Shown here piece by piece: positions 1 to 7,706 of a stretch of DNA of 64,000 nucleotides (position 1 is its first letter; each line of letters opens with the position of its first letter). Made by a program: the position numbers and the translations under genes. A model generated the notes under the pieces. That model saw only the letters and a list, made by a program, of their open reading frames with translations. It was not told the DNA's origin and did no database searches. The DNA comes from Devosia indica (lineage in GTDB: Bacteria; Pseudomonadota; Alphaproteobacteria; Rhizobiales; Devosiaceae), in contig NZ_PYVZ01000008.1 in assembly GCF_003056405.1 (NCBI RefSeq), positions 92,930-156,929 on the forward strand. Direction: 5' to 3'.

Positions 1-1
1 A

Positions 2-235
2 CTGTTCGGGCTCGACCGGCACCCCAGTATTGCCAATGGCCGGATACCGCTCTTGCTGGTGCTGCTGTCGCCGGCCCATCGCCCGATCCAGACCACGCGG
101 GACCTGCCCGGCTTCTGGCGCGGCAGCTGGAAGGATGTGGCACGCGACCTCAAGGGCCGATATCCGCGCCATCCCTGGCCGGACGATCCTCTGGCCGCAC
201 CCGCCACCAGTCGCGCCAAGCCGCGCGGCACCTGA
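2..235 (+). CDS. hrpB: ATP-dependent helicase HrpB, C-terminal end (partial)
   Basis: This frame is open from the first bases of the window and stops at a TGA at 233-235, so only the last 77 or so residues are present. The tail contains TRDLPGFWRGSWKDVARDLK followed by GRYPRHPWPDDP. This is the conserved C-terminal signature of HrpB, a DEAH-box RNA-helicase-like ATPase of unknown physiological role. The catalytic helicase domains lie outside the window. It converges with the hydroxypyruvate isomerase gene, with three bases between the two stop codons. Confidence 0.85.
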   Translation: MFGLDRHPSIANGRIPLLLVLLSPAHRPIQTTRDLPGFWRGSWKDVARDLKGRYPRHPWPDDPLAAPATSRAKPRGT

Positions 236-238
236 ATT

Positions 239-1009
239 TCAGGCGCGCTCGCGCCAGCCGAGCCCCATGCTGGTCCCTGCGGCCGGCAGATATTCCGCCC
301 CCACCCAACCCTGGTAGCCGCTCGAACGGATAGCCGTGAACACGGACGGAAAATCGATGGTGCCGCTGCCCGGCTCATGCCGGCCCGGCCTGTCGGCGAT
401 CTGGATATGGTCGATGATCGGCAGCAGGCGCGTGAACTGGGTCACCACAGCTTCGCCCATCATGGCCATGTGATAGACATCATATTGCAGGCGCAGATTG
501 TCGTGCCCCACCGCCGCCAGCACCCGCTCGGCCTGGTCGAGACGGGATAGCCCATAGCCGGGCATATCGACCGGATTGATCGGCTCGATCAGCCCGACGA
601 CGCCAGCGCCCGCCAGCCGCTCGGCGGCCCAGCCCAGATTGTCGATGAACACGGCCTCCGCCTCGGCCGTGGTGACACCCTCCGGGACGAGGCCGGCCAT
701 GATATGGAGGCGCGGACAAGCCAGCGCCCTGGCATAATCGATCGCCCGGTCGATCTCGGCGCGAAACCGGGCCTGCTGACCAGGCTGGCAGGCGCAGCCC
801 CGCTCCCCCGTCGCCCAATCGCCGGCCGGCGCATTGAACAGCACCACCTGCACCCCGGCCGCTTGTGCCGCCTGGCGCACGGTGTCGGGCTCATGATAAT
901 AGGGGGACACAAATTCAACGCCGCCGAAGCCATCAGCGGCTGCGGCGGCGAAGCGATCAAGAAAGTCATGCTCGGTATAGAGCATGCTCAGATTGGCAGA
1001 AAACTTCAT
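239..1009 (-). CDS. hyi: hydroxypyruvate isomerase family protein (TIM barrel)
   Basis: A 256-residue sugar-phosphate-isomerase/AP-endonuclease-like TIM barrel. The start [13 protein letters not shown], the middle [13 protein letters not shown] and the end ([14 protein letters not shown], then WVGAEYLPA) match hydroxypyruvate isomerase (Hyi) and 2-oxo-tetronate isomerase (OtnI). These enzymes interconvert hydroxypyruvate and tartronate semialdehyde, or 4-carbon analogues, in the cytoplasm. The ATG at 1009 is chosen because the stop of msrB overlaps it as ATGA and because it gives the family's usual length of about 258. An upstream in-frame start would run into msrB. Hyi and OtnI cannot be separated from this sequence alone. 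Confidence 0.85.
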   Translation of the reverse strand: MKFSANLSMLYTEHDFLDRFAAAAADGFGGVEFVSPYYHEPDTVRQAAQAAGVQVVLFNAPAGDWATGERGCACQPGQQARFRAEIDRAIDYARALACPRLHIMAGLVPEGVTTAEAEAVFIDNLGWAAERLAGAGVVGLIEPINPVDMPGYGLSRLDQAERVLAAVGHDNLRLQYDVYHMAMMGEAVVTQFTRLLPIIDHIQIADRPGRHEPGSGTIDFPSVFTAIRSSGYQGWVGAEYLPAAGTSMGLGWRERA

Positions 1010-1410
1010 GCTTCGGGCGTGAAGTCGAGCGCCACGCCATTGATGCAATAGCGCAGGCCCGTCGGAGGCGGACCATCGGGGAAGACATGGCCCAGATGGC
1101 TGCCACAGGTGGCGCAATGCACTTCGGTGCGCACCATGCCGTGGCTGCGGTCGGTGGTGGTTTCAACCGCACCGGGGATCGGATCGTTAAAGCTCGGCCA
1201 GCCTGTACCGCTCTCGAATTTCAGCGTCGCGGCGAAGAGCGGGCTGTCGCAGCCGGCGCAGGAAAACGTGCCGGGCCGCTTTTCGTGCAACAGGGCGCAG
1301 GAGCCCGGCCGCTCAGTGCCGTGCTGGCGCATGATGTAATATTGCTCTTCGCTCAGCCGCGCGCGCCATTCGGCATCGGTGCGGGTCACGGGGAAAGTTT
1401 GCGCATCCAT
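1006..1410 (-). CDS. msrB: peptide-methionine (R)-S-oxide reductase
   Basis: A 134-residue MsrB that repairs the R-epimer of oxidised methionine. It has the two zinc-binding CxxC pairs (CAGCDSPLF and [12 protein letters not shown]), the core GTGWPSF, and the active-site cysteine in [13 protein letters not shown]. The ATG at 1410 follows an AAGGAG ribosome site seven bases upstream. The longer open frame to 1491 has no comparable signal. Its stop overlaps the start of the downstream isomerase by four bases, so the two genes are probably translationally coupled. Confidence 0.92.
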   Translation of the reverse strand: MDAQTFPVTRTDAEWRARLSEEQYYIMRQHGTERPGSCALLHEKRPGTFSCAGCDSPLFAATLKFESGTGWPSFNDPIPGAVETTTDRSHGMVRTEVHCATCGSHLGHVFPDGPPPTGLRYCINGVALDFTPEA

Positions 1411-1514
1411 GGCATCACTCCTTGTCTCGACCTGTGTTTCGTTTGTCATATAGGCTTGGTTACACATCAATCCCAGCGCGCGCTCGATCACGACGCGGTT
1501 CCCAGGGCTTATTC

Positions 1515-2129
1515 ATGACCAAGATTGTTTCCCTCGACCAGCTTGAGGCGCTCTATCAACCCGCCCCAGCGCCCGCTTCGACCGCCAAGGTGGCGCACGC
1601 CATAACGCCCGATTATCGGCGCCTGATCGAAGTCAGCCCCTTTGCCGCGCTCGCCACCATCGGACCCGAAGGCCTTGATTGCTCTCCGCGTGGCGACAAG
1701 CCTGGATTTGTACGCATCCATGATGACAAAACCCTGATGCTGCCTGACCGGCGTGGCAATAACCGCATCGACAGCCTGCGCAACATTGTGCGCGACCCGC
1801 GCTGCGCGCTGCTTTTCCTCATTCCCGGCGCGGGCACCACCTTGCGCGTCAATGGCCGTGCGCATCTCTCCATCGATCCGGCCCTGCTCGAAAGCTTCGC
1901 GGTTGAGGACAAGGCGCCGCGCTCGGTGGTCGTCCTTGATATCGATGAGATCTATTTTCAGTGCGCCCGCGCGGTTCTCCGCTCCGAACTCTGGAACCCC
2001 GAACGCCATGTCGACCCGACAAGCCTGCCCACCCCGGGCCAGATCCTGGCGGCAATGACCGGCCAGCGAGTGGGCGGCGAGAGCTATGACAAGGCCTGGC
2101 CCGAAAGGGCGAAACAGACGATGTGGTGA
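1515..2129 (+). CDS. PPOX-fold FMN-dependent flavoprotein
   Basis: A 204-residue pyridoxamine-5'-phosphate-oxidase-fold protein. The segment FAALATIGPEGLDCSPRGDK, then LMLPDRRGNNRIDSLRNI and a C-terminal WPERAKQTMW, fit the MSMEG_1061 family of FMN-binding proteins, whose natural substrate is unknown. The ATG at 1515 is preferred over the upstream GTG because homologues begin close to this point. It is divergent from msrB, with about 100 bases between them. Confidence 0.75.
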   Translation: MTKIVSLDQLEALYQPAPAPASTAKVAHAITPDYRRLIEVSPFAALATIGPEGLDCSPRGDKPGFVRIHDDKTLMLPDRRGNNRIDSLRNIVRDPRCALLFLIPGAGTTLRVNGRAHLSIDPALLESFAVEDKAPRSVVVLDIDEIYFQCARAVLRSELWNPERHVDPTSLPTPGQILAAMTGQRVGGESYDKAWPERAKQTMW

Positions 2130-2189
2130 TCGAAAGGTCGTTGCCAGGTCGGGTCAGGGCACCATCTGCCCGGGCAGCGGGCTTCTTCA

Positions 2190-2290
2190 AGTCAGAACGA
2201 GTCGAAGCCGGTGGCTCTTCGAGCACCGGAGCGGAGCGTACGTGGGTACGTGAGCACCGGAGCGCAGAAGAACGCCGGATGCAGGCCGTT
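2190..2290 (+). repeat. tRNA-flanking repeat, copy A
   Basis: The core GAGCACCGGAGCG occurs twice (2221-2233 and 2252-2264) around a small hairpin in which GTAC pairs with GTAC over a four-base loop. The 5' flank carries AAGTCAGAACGAGTCGA. The second copy on the far side of the two tRNA genes has the same parts in the same order. No protein is convincing here. The function is unknown. Confidence 0.7.
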
Positions 2291-2306
2291 ATCACTTGAA
2301 GAAAAA

Positions 2307-2381
2307 TGGTGGGAGTAACAAGGATTGAACTTGTGACCCTTCGCGTGTGAAGCGAATGCTCTCCCGCTGAGCTATACTCCC
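2307..2381 (-). tRNA. tRNA-Val (anticodon CAC)
   Basis: On the minus strand the sequence folds as a complete cloverleaf. The acceptor GGGAGTA pairs with TACTCCC, the D-arm is AGCTCAGCGGGAGAGC, and the T-arm contains GTTCAATCC. The anticodon stem TTCGC/GCGAA holds the loop TTCACAC, giving anticodon CAC (valine, codon GUG). The 3' CCA is encoded. It lies 47 bases downstream of a second valine tRNA on the same strand, so they are probably co-transcribed. Confidence 0.97.
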
Positions 2382-2428
2382 ACATCGCCTTTTTTCCCCT
2401 GAGGGAAGCAAAGCGAACCGGAAAGAGA

Positions 2429-2503
<75 letters not shown>

Positions 2504-2579
2504 ATCTCTCCGGGCCGGACTGGCTGTGCCGATCCGGTGGCGCGGATAGACCATAAAACCCCTCGGGGGGTCAAGAGGG

Positions 2580-2705
2580 CAAATCAGAAGAGTTCGACCT
2601 CTGTGGAAACTCGCTGCGGTGAATCCACTGGCGTGCATTCTCGAGCCCTGGAGCGGAGCGTACATGAGTACATGAGCACCGGAAGCGCAGAAAATGCGCG
2701 TCAGA
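2580..2705 (+). repeat. tRNA-flanking repeat, copy B
   Basis: It is homologous to the copy at 2190-2290. AAATCAGAAGAGTTCGA is followed by GAGCCCTGGAGCGGAGCGTA, a GTAC/GTAC hairpin, and GAGCACCGGAAGCGCAGAA. The copies differ in the hairpin loop (GTGG against ATGA) while keeping the GTAC stem. It lies between cpdR and the tRNA genes. Confidence 0.7.
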
Positions 2706-2726
2706 TGGCCGCCGCAGTAGCGTTTC

Positions 2727-3086
2727 CTAGGCGGCCAGCAGGCGCTCGACCTCGTTGACCAGATCCTTGAGGTGAAAGGGTTTTGAGAGCACGGAGGCAT
2801 CCTTGGGCGCATCGCTGTCCGGGTTGAGCGCCACGGCGGCAAAGCCGGTGATGAACATCACCTTGAGGTCGGGGTCGAGCTCGGTGGCGCGGCGCGCCAG
2901 CTCGATCCCGTCCATTTCCGGCATCACGATATCGCTCAGCAGCAGCGAGAACGGTTCTTCGCGCAGCCGCTCATAGGCCGACAGTCCATTGTCGAAGGAC
3001 ACAACCTCATAGCCGGCATTCTTGAGCGCCCGCGTCAGGAACTGGCGCATATCATTGTCGTCTTCGGCGAGCAGGATTCGCTTCAT
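2727..3086 (-). CDS. cpdR: single-domain response regulator CpdR
   Basis: A 119-residue receiver domain with no output domain. The start MKRILLAEDDNDMRQFL, the phosphoacceptor Asp52 in LLLSDIVMPEMDG, and the end LSKPFHLKDLVNEVERLLAA match Caulobacter and rhizobial CpdR almost throughout. In that system unphosphorylated CpdR directs ClpXP to the pole and primes degradation of cell-cycle proteins, and phosphorelay through CckA-ChpT switches it off. The ATG at 3086 gives the family length. A longer frame to 3218 adds 44 residues that do not look like part of the fold. Confidence 0.95.
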   Translation of the reverse strand: MKRILLAEDDNDMRQFLTRALKNAGYEVVSFDNGLSAYERLREEPFSLLLSDIVMPEMDGIELARRATELDPDLKVMFITGFAAVALNPDSDAPKDASVLSKPFHLKDLVNEVERLLAA

Positions 3087-3305
3087 CAAGGGTCCTCTTG
3101 GGGCAGAGCCAGCGGCTGAGTCGGTATTTGCGCCGATGTTTATGCCACCGTACCGCTTTCGCAACCTCTCACTGCATCCAGTGCGCCCTTTTCCGCGTTG
3201 TTCGCACAAATGCAACAATTCTGGACAATCGCGCCGCCGCGCGCGAAACTTAACTCCAGCAAATCACTTTCTGGCGGACCATACCGCCATATTGGGGGAG
3301 ACGGC

Positions 3306-4202
3306 GTGCGGTCCGACTATTGGGATCAACCGGCATTTGAAACGATCCGTCCACGACGGCTGGTCGCGCCTGTCGTGTTCAACTCGCCCCATTCGGGCCG
3401 GGTCTATCCCGAACGGTTCCTGGCCATGGCGCGGCTGGACCACCTCTCGATCCGCCAGTCCGAGGACGCCTTTGTCGATGAATTGTTCGGCCGGGCGCCC
3501 CATCTGGGCGCGCCGCTGCTCAGGGCGCATTTCCCCAGGGCCTATCTCGACGTCAATCGCGAGCCTTGGGAACTGGACCCCACAATGTTCGTCGAACCGC
3601 TATCGGACCGGTTCAACACCAGCTCCCCCCGCGTTGCGGCCGGACTGGGCACGCTGGCCCGCGTGGTGGCCGAGAACAAGCCCATCTATCGCGAACGCCT
3701 GACGCTGGAAGATGCGCGCATGCGTATTGAGGGCATCTATCACCCCTATCACGCGGCGCTGCAGAAACTGCTTTCCGAAAGCGTGGCCAAGTTCGGCCTG
3801 GGCGTGCTGATCGACTGCCACTCCATGCCGCGGCTGGGCCGCCATGGCGAGCGGGCCACGCCCGATATCGTGCTGGGCGACCGCTATGGCACCACCTGCG
3901 CCGGTCCGCTGGTCGATCTGGTCGAAACCGTATTTGCCTCGGCAGGCCTGCGGGTGGCCCGCAACCGGCCCTATGCCGGCGGCTTCTGTACCCGCGCATA
4001 TGGCCGCCCGCAACATGGCGTGCATGCCCTGCAGATCGAAATCAGCCGTCACCTCTATATGAACGAGGTGACGTTGGAGAAAAATGCCGGCTTTGACACC
4101 ATCAAGGCGCTGATCGAGCGGCTGATCATGACCCTGGTGGGGATCGATCTGGTTGCCTTGGCCGGCATCTCCACCTTGCCCGAACAGGCCGCGGCAGAAT
4201 AA
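3306..4202 (+). CDS. N-formylglutamate amidohydrolase
   Basis: A 298-residue member of the N-formylglutamate amidohydrolase (HutG/FGase) family. It shows VVFNSPHSGRVYP near the N-terminus, VLIDCHSMPR in the middle and LQIEISRHLYMNE near the end, which are the usual metal and substrate motifs. The reaction is hydrolysis of N-formylglutamate to glutamate and formate, the last step of one histidine-degradation route. The GTG at 3306 has a GGGGGAG ribosome site seven bases upstream. The ATG at 3198 would add 36 unrelated residues. It lies between cpdR and hisN, a neighbourhood I recall from other Hyphomicrobiales. Confidence 0.87.
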   Translation: MRSDYWDQPAFETIRPRRLVAPVVFNSPHSGRVYPERFLAMARLDHLSIRQSEDAFVDELFGRAPHLGAPLLRAHFPRAYLDVNREPWELDPTMFVEPLSDRFNTSSPRVAAGLGTLARVVAENKPIYRERLTLEDARMRIEGIYHPYHAALQKLLSESVAKFGLGVLIDCHSMPRLGRHGERATPDIVLGDRYGTTCAGPLVDLVETVFASAGLRVARNRPYAGGFCTRAYGRPQHGVHALQIEISRHLYMNEVTLEKNAGFDTIKALIERLIMTLVGIDLVALAGISTLPEQAAAE

Positions 4203-4218
4203 ACCCGGACAAACAAAA

Positions 4219-4242
4219 GGGGCCGCCCCCAAAGACGGCCCC
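4219..4242 (-). terminator. Rho-independent terminator facing left, no obvious gene before it
   Basis: GGGGCCG at 4219-4225 pairs with CGGCCCC at 4236-4242. Read on the minus strand, the stem is followed by TTTTGTTT. On the plus strand no T-run follows. Both neighbouring genes run on the plus strand, so this terminator must serve a minus-strand transcript inside the gap. Confidence 0.7.
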
Positions 4243-4470
4243 AGTCAAGGGAGGAACGATGTTCACCGAACGCGGCACCCAGATGCCGGGCCGTTCGGCA
4301 ACGCACCATGCCCCTTGTCGATGAACCCATTCGCGCCTTTGGACAAGTCTTCCCGCCCCGGTCCACAGCAGTTCCCGCCCGCCTTGTTGCAAAAATGAAT
4401 CAGAAACGACACAGAAAATCCGGGACAAATTCTGCCGCCTTTGCCGTTCAACCAAAAGTGTTCGCAAGTA
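4243..4470 (-). ncRNA. candidate minus-strand small RNA in the amidohydrolase-hisN gap
   Basis: The 320-base gap has no convincing protein on either strand, yet it ends in a minus-strand terminator. Just upstream of that stem lies a strong hairpin: CCGAACG (4267-4273 on the plus strand) pairs with CGTTCGG near 4293, enclosing GGCA/TGCC. A further CTTGTC/GACAAG pairing lies beside it. The 5' end is a guess and no clear promoter is visible. I checked for the conserved parts of 6S RNA, SRP RNA, RNase P and tmRNA and did not find them. A 62-residue minus-strand open frame (4263-4451) looks like chance. Confidence 0.35.
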
Positions 4471-4522
4471 AATCCTTGTCAGATTTGCTTTTTGTCTGAC
4501 CTATAGCCTCGAAAGTCCCGAT

Positions 4523-5317
4523 ATGCCCGCCAACTCGATCGATTTTGCCCGGATTGAAGCGGTTCTGCGCCAGGCCAGCGCGGCAGCCGCGCAGCACACC
4601 CTGCCCCTGTTCCGCACCCCGCTTGCCATCGACAACAAGCTCGCTGCCGGTTTCGATCCGGTCACCGAGGCAGACAAGGGGGCTGAAACCGTCATCCGCG
4701 ACATCATCGCCCAGGCCTTTCCAGATCATCAGATCATCGGTGAGGAATGGGGCACAACCGGGCAAGGGCACCATAGCTGGATCATCGACCCCGTCGATGG
4801 CACGCGCGCTTTCATTTCAGGCGCACCGGTCTGGGGCACGCTGATCGGCTTTGCCATTGATGGGGTGGCGGTGGCCGGGCTGATGAGCCAGCCCTTTATC
4901 GGCGAGGAGTTCATTGCCGTACCGGGCCGCTCAAGCTATCGGCGCGGCGAGTTGTTGCGCACCAACCAGACCAGCGGCCAGACCGAACTGGCCGCCGCGC
5001 GCGTCTTCACAACCACGCCGAACCTGTTTCAGGGTGAACACTGGAGCAAATGGCTGGCGGTGGAACAGGCCACGCGCCTGCAACGCTTTGGCATGGATTG
5101 CTACGGCTATGCCCTGCTGGCGGCCGGCCAGGCCGACCTCGTCATCGAGCCCTATCTCAACACCTATGACATCGCCGCTTTGGTGCCGATCATCCGCGAA
5201 GCCGGTGGCGCCATCGCCTGCTGGGACGGCTCCGAGCCCAGCGGCGGCGGCAATGTGGTGGCCGCCGCAACCCCTGAACTGCTCGACAGGGCGCTGGAGC
5301 TGATCAACACCGTCTAG
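4523..5317 (+). CDS. hisN: histidinol-phosphatase, inositol-monophosphatase type
   Basis: A 264-residue member of the inositol monophosphatase superfamily with the metal-binding motifs DPVTEADKGAE, IGEEWG and IIDPVDGTRAFISG, and a late YDIAALVPIIREAGG. In Actinobacteria and Hyphomicrobiales this subgroup is HisN, which dephosphorylates L-histidinol phosphate in histidine synthesis. The position next to the amidohydrolase is shared with other members of the order. An inverted repeat (GTCAGA/TCTGAC) lies about 30-45 bases before the start. The stop overlaps the convergent neighbour by four bases. Confidence 0.88.
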   Translation: MPANSIDFARIEAVLRQASAAAAQHTLPLFRTPLAIDNKLAAGFDPVTEADKGAETVIRDIIAQAFPDHQIIGEEWGTTGQGHHSWIIDPVDGTRAFISGAPVWGTLIGFAIDGVAVAGLMSQPFIGEEFIAVPGRSSYRRGELLRTNQTSGQTELAAARVFTTTPNLFQGEHWSKWLAVEQATRLQRFGMDCYGYALLAAGQADLVIEPYLNTYDIAALVPIIREAGGAIACWDGSEPSGGGNVVAAATPELLDRALELINTV

Positions 5318-5817
5318 GGAACATCAGGCTCGGGGCGCACCCCATAGGTGCGATAGGCCGCATCCATGAGTTCTGCTTCACTGCGCTCGGGAAAGAGGCT
5401 GTAGCTTGGTGCCCAGATGCGCGACACCTTTTCGACGCCCACCGCAATGACGTGCCTGATCGGGAAGGCTCCACCCGTCAATATCCGCAATGGCGCGCAC
5501 ATCTGCGTGAAATCCGCGTCGTTCGGCGCCACCAGGCGCGCCGTGCCGACGACCTTGAATCCCTTCTGCCGGAACACGTCGACGAAACTTACGCAGACCT
5601 TGGGGTGGGCGGAGAGATTGCGGACGCTATTGGTCGACGCGATATCGGCGATGAGAATGGTGTCATCACCATGAGCAGCGAAGATCTCCTTGGGCGTAAC
5701 GTTGGGCACTCCGTCCGCATCGACCGTTGCCAGCCAGCACAGTACGGCATTGTCCATGTCAGCGCGCATGGCATCGTTGATCTGCGCGCGTCTTCGGCTC
5801 TCACTCATTTCACTCAC
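5314..5817 (-). CDS. PPOX-fold flavin-nucleotide-binding protein
   Basis: A 167-residue protein of the pyridoxamine 5'-phosphate oxidase-like superfamily. VLCWLATVDADGVPNVTPKE is the typical first strand pair, followed by VSFVDVFRQKGFKVVGTARL. No specific substrate can be named. The GTG at 5817 overlaps the upstream hydrolase stop as GTGA, which suggests coupling. An ATG at 5808 is the alternative. Confidence 0.75.
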   Translation of the reverse strand: MSEMSESRRRAQINDAMRADMDNAVLCWLATVDADGVPNVTPKEIFAAHGDDTILIADIASTNSVRNLSAHPKVCVSFVDVFRQKGFKVVGTARLVAPNDADFTQMCAPLRILTGGAFPIRHVIAVGVEKVSRIWAPSYSLFPERSEAELMDAAYRTYGVRPEPDVP

Positions 5818-6788
5818 GTGCTCTGCTCCGTAATGAACGCATCGAAAGCCGCAAACACCTGGCCGCGCACCGGGTCCGCCTCCATGAACATCTCGTGGCG
5901 CGATCCGGCGATCACCATATGCCGCCCCGTGCGCAGACGCAGGCCAAGTTGTTCGATGGCCGGGGTGGAGACGATCCGCTCCCGCGCCGCCGCCAGGATC
6001 AAAAGGGGAATGCGGATTTCGCCGGGAAACCTGTCCTGCCTTGTTTCGAGCATGGCGCGCATGGAGGCGCCCAGCCAGCGGAAGCTGGGCGAACCGACAT
6101 AAAGCCCGTCATCGGCCCTTATGGTTTCGACCATGCGCTTGTAGCGCAGCATGTCCGAGGTCAAGGGATTGTCCGGATACATGCTTTCGTCCGGCCGCCG
6201 GTCGCCCTTGCGCTTGAGCGGCAAATGCCCGAGCCCGAAAAAGCTCACCGCTTCGGCCACGGCGGCCCAGCGATGCAGGCTGTGATCCAGGCCATGCAGG
6301 CCCACCATGGGCGCGCTGAGAAACACCCGGTCGAACATCATCCGGTCGCGCGTCGTCGCGATCAGGCTGGCCAGCCCGCCCATGGAATGGCCCACCAGGT
6401 AAAAGGGCGGCGGACAATCGGGCAGCAGGATCTCCGCGTGAAAACAGCGCAGATCGGTCCAGTAATCCTCGAAGCGATCGACATAACCCACATGCTGGTT
6501 GCCGATCAGCCGGTCCGAGCCGCCCTGCCCGCGCCAGTCAAATGTTGCCACCGCAAAGCCGCGCTTGCGGAACGCGGCAATGGTCTCGAAGTATTTCTCG
6601 ATATATTCGGTTCGCCCCTGCACCAGGCACACCGTCCCGCGTTGCGGCCCCTCGGTCTTCGGCCATAGCGCATAGCGCAGCCGCACCTTGTCCGAGGTGG
6701 TGAAATACCCCACCCGCGCGCCTTCGGGCACCGGATTGGTCGGGATGGACACCAGCCTGGGTCCGTTTGGTTCAACTTGCGCTGACAA
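5814..6788 (-). CDS. alpha/beta hydrolase, lysophospholipase/monoacylglycerol-lipase type
   Basis: A 324-residue alpha/beta hydrolase of the PldB/YtpA group. It has the lid-side signature CLVQGRTEYIEKY, the strand FDWRGQGGSDR, the nucleophile elbow LVGHSMGGLAS (Ser), and a late SRHEMFMEADP carrying the catalytic His. It probably cleaves monoacyl lipids. No signal peptide is visible. The start shown is a TTG with GAGG six bases upstream, and no ATG is in frame near it. It heads a two-gene minus-strand operon with the PPOX protein and is preceded by a terminator-like stem 58 bases before the start. Confidence 0.82.
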   Translation of the reverse strand: MSAQVEPNGPRLVSIPTNPVPEGARVGYFTTSDKVRLRYALWPKTEGPQRGTVCLVQGRTEYIEKYFETIAAFRKRGFAVATFDWRGQGGSDRLIGNQHVGYVDRFEDYWTDLRCFHAEILLPDCPPPFYLVGHSMGGLASLIATTRDRMMFDRVFLSAPMVGLHGLDHSLHRWAAVAEAVSFFGLGHLPLKRKGDRRPDESMYPDNPLTSDMLRYKRMVETIRADDGLYVGSPSFRWLGASMRAMLETRQDRFPGEIRIPLLILAAARERIVSTPAIEQLGLRLRTGRHMVIAGSRHEMFMEADPVRGQVFAAFDAFITEQST

Positions 6789-6845
6789 TGCCTGCCCTCG
6801 TTTCCGCTATGGCGGCGACCTTAATCGGGCATTGTGAAAAAAGAA

Positions 6846-6874
6846 AAGCCAGCAACCGGTCTGGCTGCTGGCTT
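6846..6874 (-). terminator. Rho-independent terminator, minus strand
   Basis: AAGCCAGCA (6846-6854) pairs with TGCTGGCTT (6866-6874). On the minus strand the stem is followed by TTCTTTTTTC, a proper T-run. It lies upstream of the hydrolase operon on the same strand. It therefore either ends a separate small RNA or works as an attenuator in the operon's leader. Confidence 0.72.
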
Positions 6875-6990
6875 TCCTTGTCTGCGCGGTCCCATGCGGG
6901 GGGCGGGTTGACGGGACCGTCAGGGTTGCGAACGCCTCTGCCGGAGCTGTCCGGCTACGTTCACATGCCCCCTTCTAGGCCAATGCACCT
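6875..6990 (-). ncRNA. candidate structured leader or small RNA
   Basis: Read on the minus strand, GGGGGC can close on GCCCCCC. Inside this, TGTGAACG pairs with CGTTCGCA (one G-U), the arm between them forms CCGGA-CAGC-TCCGG, and a second arm forms TGACG-GTCC-CGTCA. This makes a three-way junction in front of the terminator at 6846-6874. It matches no class I could name: the 6S, SRP, SAM-II and cobalamin landmarks are absent. There is no protein in this part of the gap. Confidence 0.4.
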
Positions 6991-7038
6991 GAACCGGAGC
7001 GGAGCAGATCATTCATCTTGGGTTCATCTCGCCGAGCT

Positions 7039-7066
7039 CTTGAACCGGCTTTGACCGCACCTACAT
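7039..7066 (+). promoter_or_regulatory. probable sigma-32 (heat-shock) promoter of hsp20
   Basis: CTTG at 7039-7042 and CCTACAT at 7060-7066 are 17 bases apart, close to the alphaproteobacterial RpoH pattern CTTG-N17-CYTATNT with one mismatch. The predicted transcript start near 7074 leaves a leader of about 120 bases, which suits the thermometer described next. Confidence 0.55.
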
Positions 7067-7124
7067 CAATGCTGTTCGCCGGGAATACCGGGGACACCGG
7101 CCCTGTCCAAGCGGTCTCGCCTAT

Positions 7125-7195
7125 TCAAGGGAGCGCCGCCACAGGCACCGGTCGACACTCAACCACGTTGCTCAATCAGGAGAATGTGACAAATG
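7125..7195 (+). promoter_or_regulatory. ROSE-like RNA thermometer before hsp20
   Basis: In the last part of the leader, CAC-g-TT-g-CTC (from 7165) can pair with GAG-AA-t-GTG, which buries the AGGAG ribosome site. The anti-ribosome-site strand contains TTGCTC, the U(U/C)GCU hallmark of ROSE elements. These sit in front of small heat-shock genes in rhizobia and melt on heating. Assignment is by motif and position only. Confidence 0.6.
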
Positions 7196-7648
7196 CAGAC
7201 CATCGATTTTTCCCCCTTCTACCGCTCCACTGTCGGCTTTGACCGGCTGTTCAACCGCCTCGACAGCCTGGGCGCACAGGAAGCCAAGACCTATCCGCCC
7301 TACAATATCGAGCGCACCGGCGATGATACCTATCGGATCTCGATTGCGGTAGCCGGGTTCTCCAATGGCGATATCGCCGTGGAGACCAAGGAAAACAGCC
7401 TCGTCGTCAAAGGCGCCAAGCCCTCCGAGAGCGGTGAGGACAAGCGTGAGTTCCTCCATCGCGGCATCGCCGAGCGCGCCTTCGAGCTGCGCTTCCAGCT
7501 TGCCGACTATGTCGAGGTGCAAGGCGCAACCCTTGAGAACGGCCTGCTGCATCTGGAACTGAAGCGCGAACTGCCCGAGAGCAAGAAGGCGCGCACCATC
7601 CAGATCAATGGCGGCACCGCCACCATCGAGGACAAATCCGTGAACTAG
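7193..7648 (+). CDS. small heat-shock protein, Hsp20/IbpA family
   Basis: A 151-residue alpha-crystallin-type chaperone that holds unfolded proteins without ATP. The N-terminus has FDRLFNRLDSL, the crystallin domain starts at YPPYNIERTGDDTYRISIAV, and the family signature appears as FELRFQLADYVEVQGATLEN followed by GLLHLELKRE. Length and layout are those of IbpA/HspH proteins. The gene stands alone with its own heat-shock promoter, thermometer leader and terminator, so control at both transcription and translation is likely. Confidence 0.93.
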   Translation: MQTIDFSPFYRSTVGFDRLFNRLDSLGAQEAKTYPPYNIERTGDDTYRISIAVAGFSNGDIAVETKENSLVVKGAKPSESGEDKREFLHRGIAERAFELRFQLADYVEVQGATLENGLLHLELKRELPESKKARTIQINGGTATIEDKSVN

Positions 7649-7674
7649 ACCTTTCCGAGTCCATCGGAATGATG

Positions 7675-7706
7675 AAGGCGCGGTCCGCAAGGGCCGCGCC
7701 TTTTTT
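7675..7706 (+). terminator. Rho-independent terminator of hsp20
   Basis: AAGGCGCGG (7675-7683) pairs with CCGCGCCTT (7694-7702), followed by a T-run to 7706. The T-run touches the stop codon of the convergent ArsR-type gene. Confidence 0.9.

Noticed and set aside
2537..2758. 73-residue frame across the tRNA-flanking repeat
   Set aside because: It is the translation of the repeat itself. No ribosome site, and the other copy does not keep the frame.
4219..4522. 6S, SRP, RNase P or tmRNA in the amidohydrolase-hisN gap
   Set aside because: Their conserved blocks (for example the SRP GGAAGG loop region, the RNase P core, or a tmRNA T-arm and tag) were looked for and not found on either strand.
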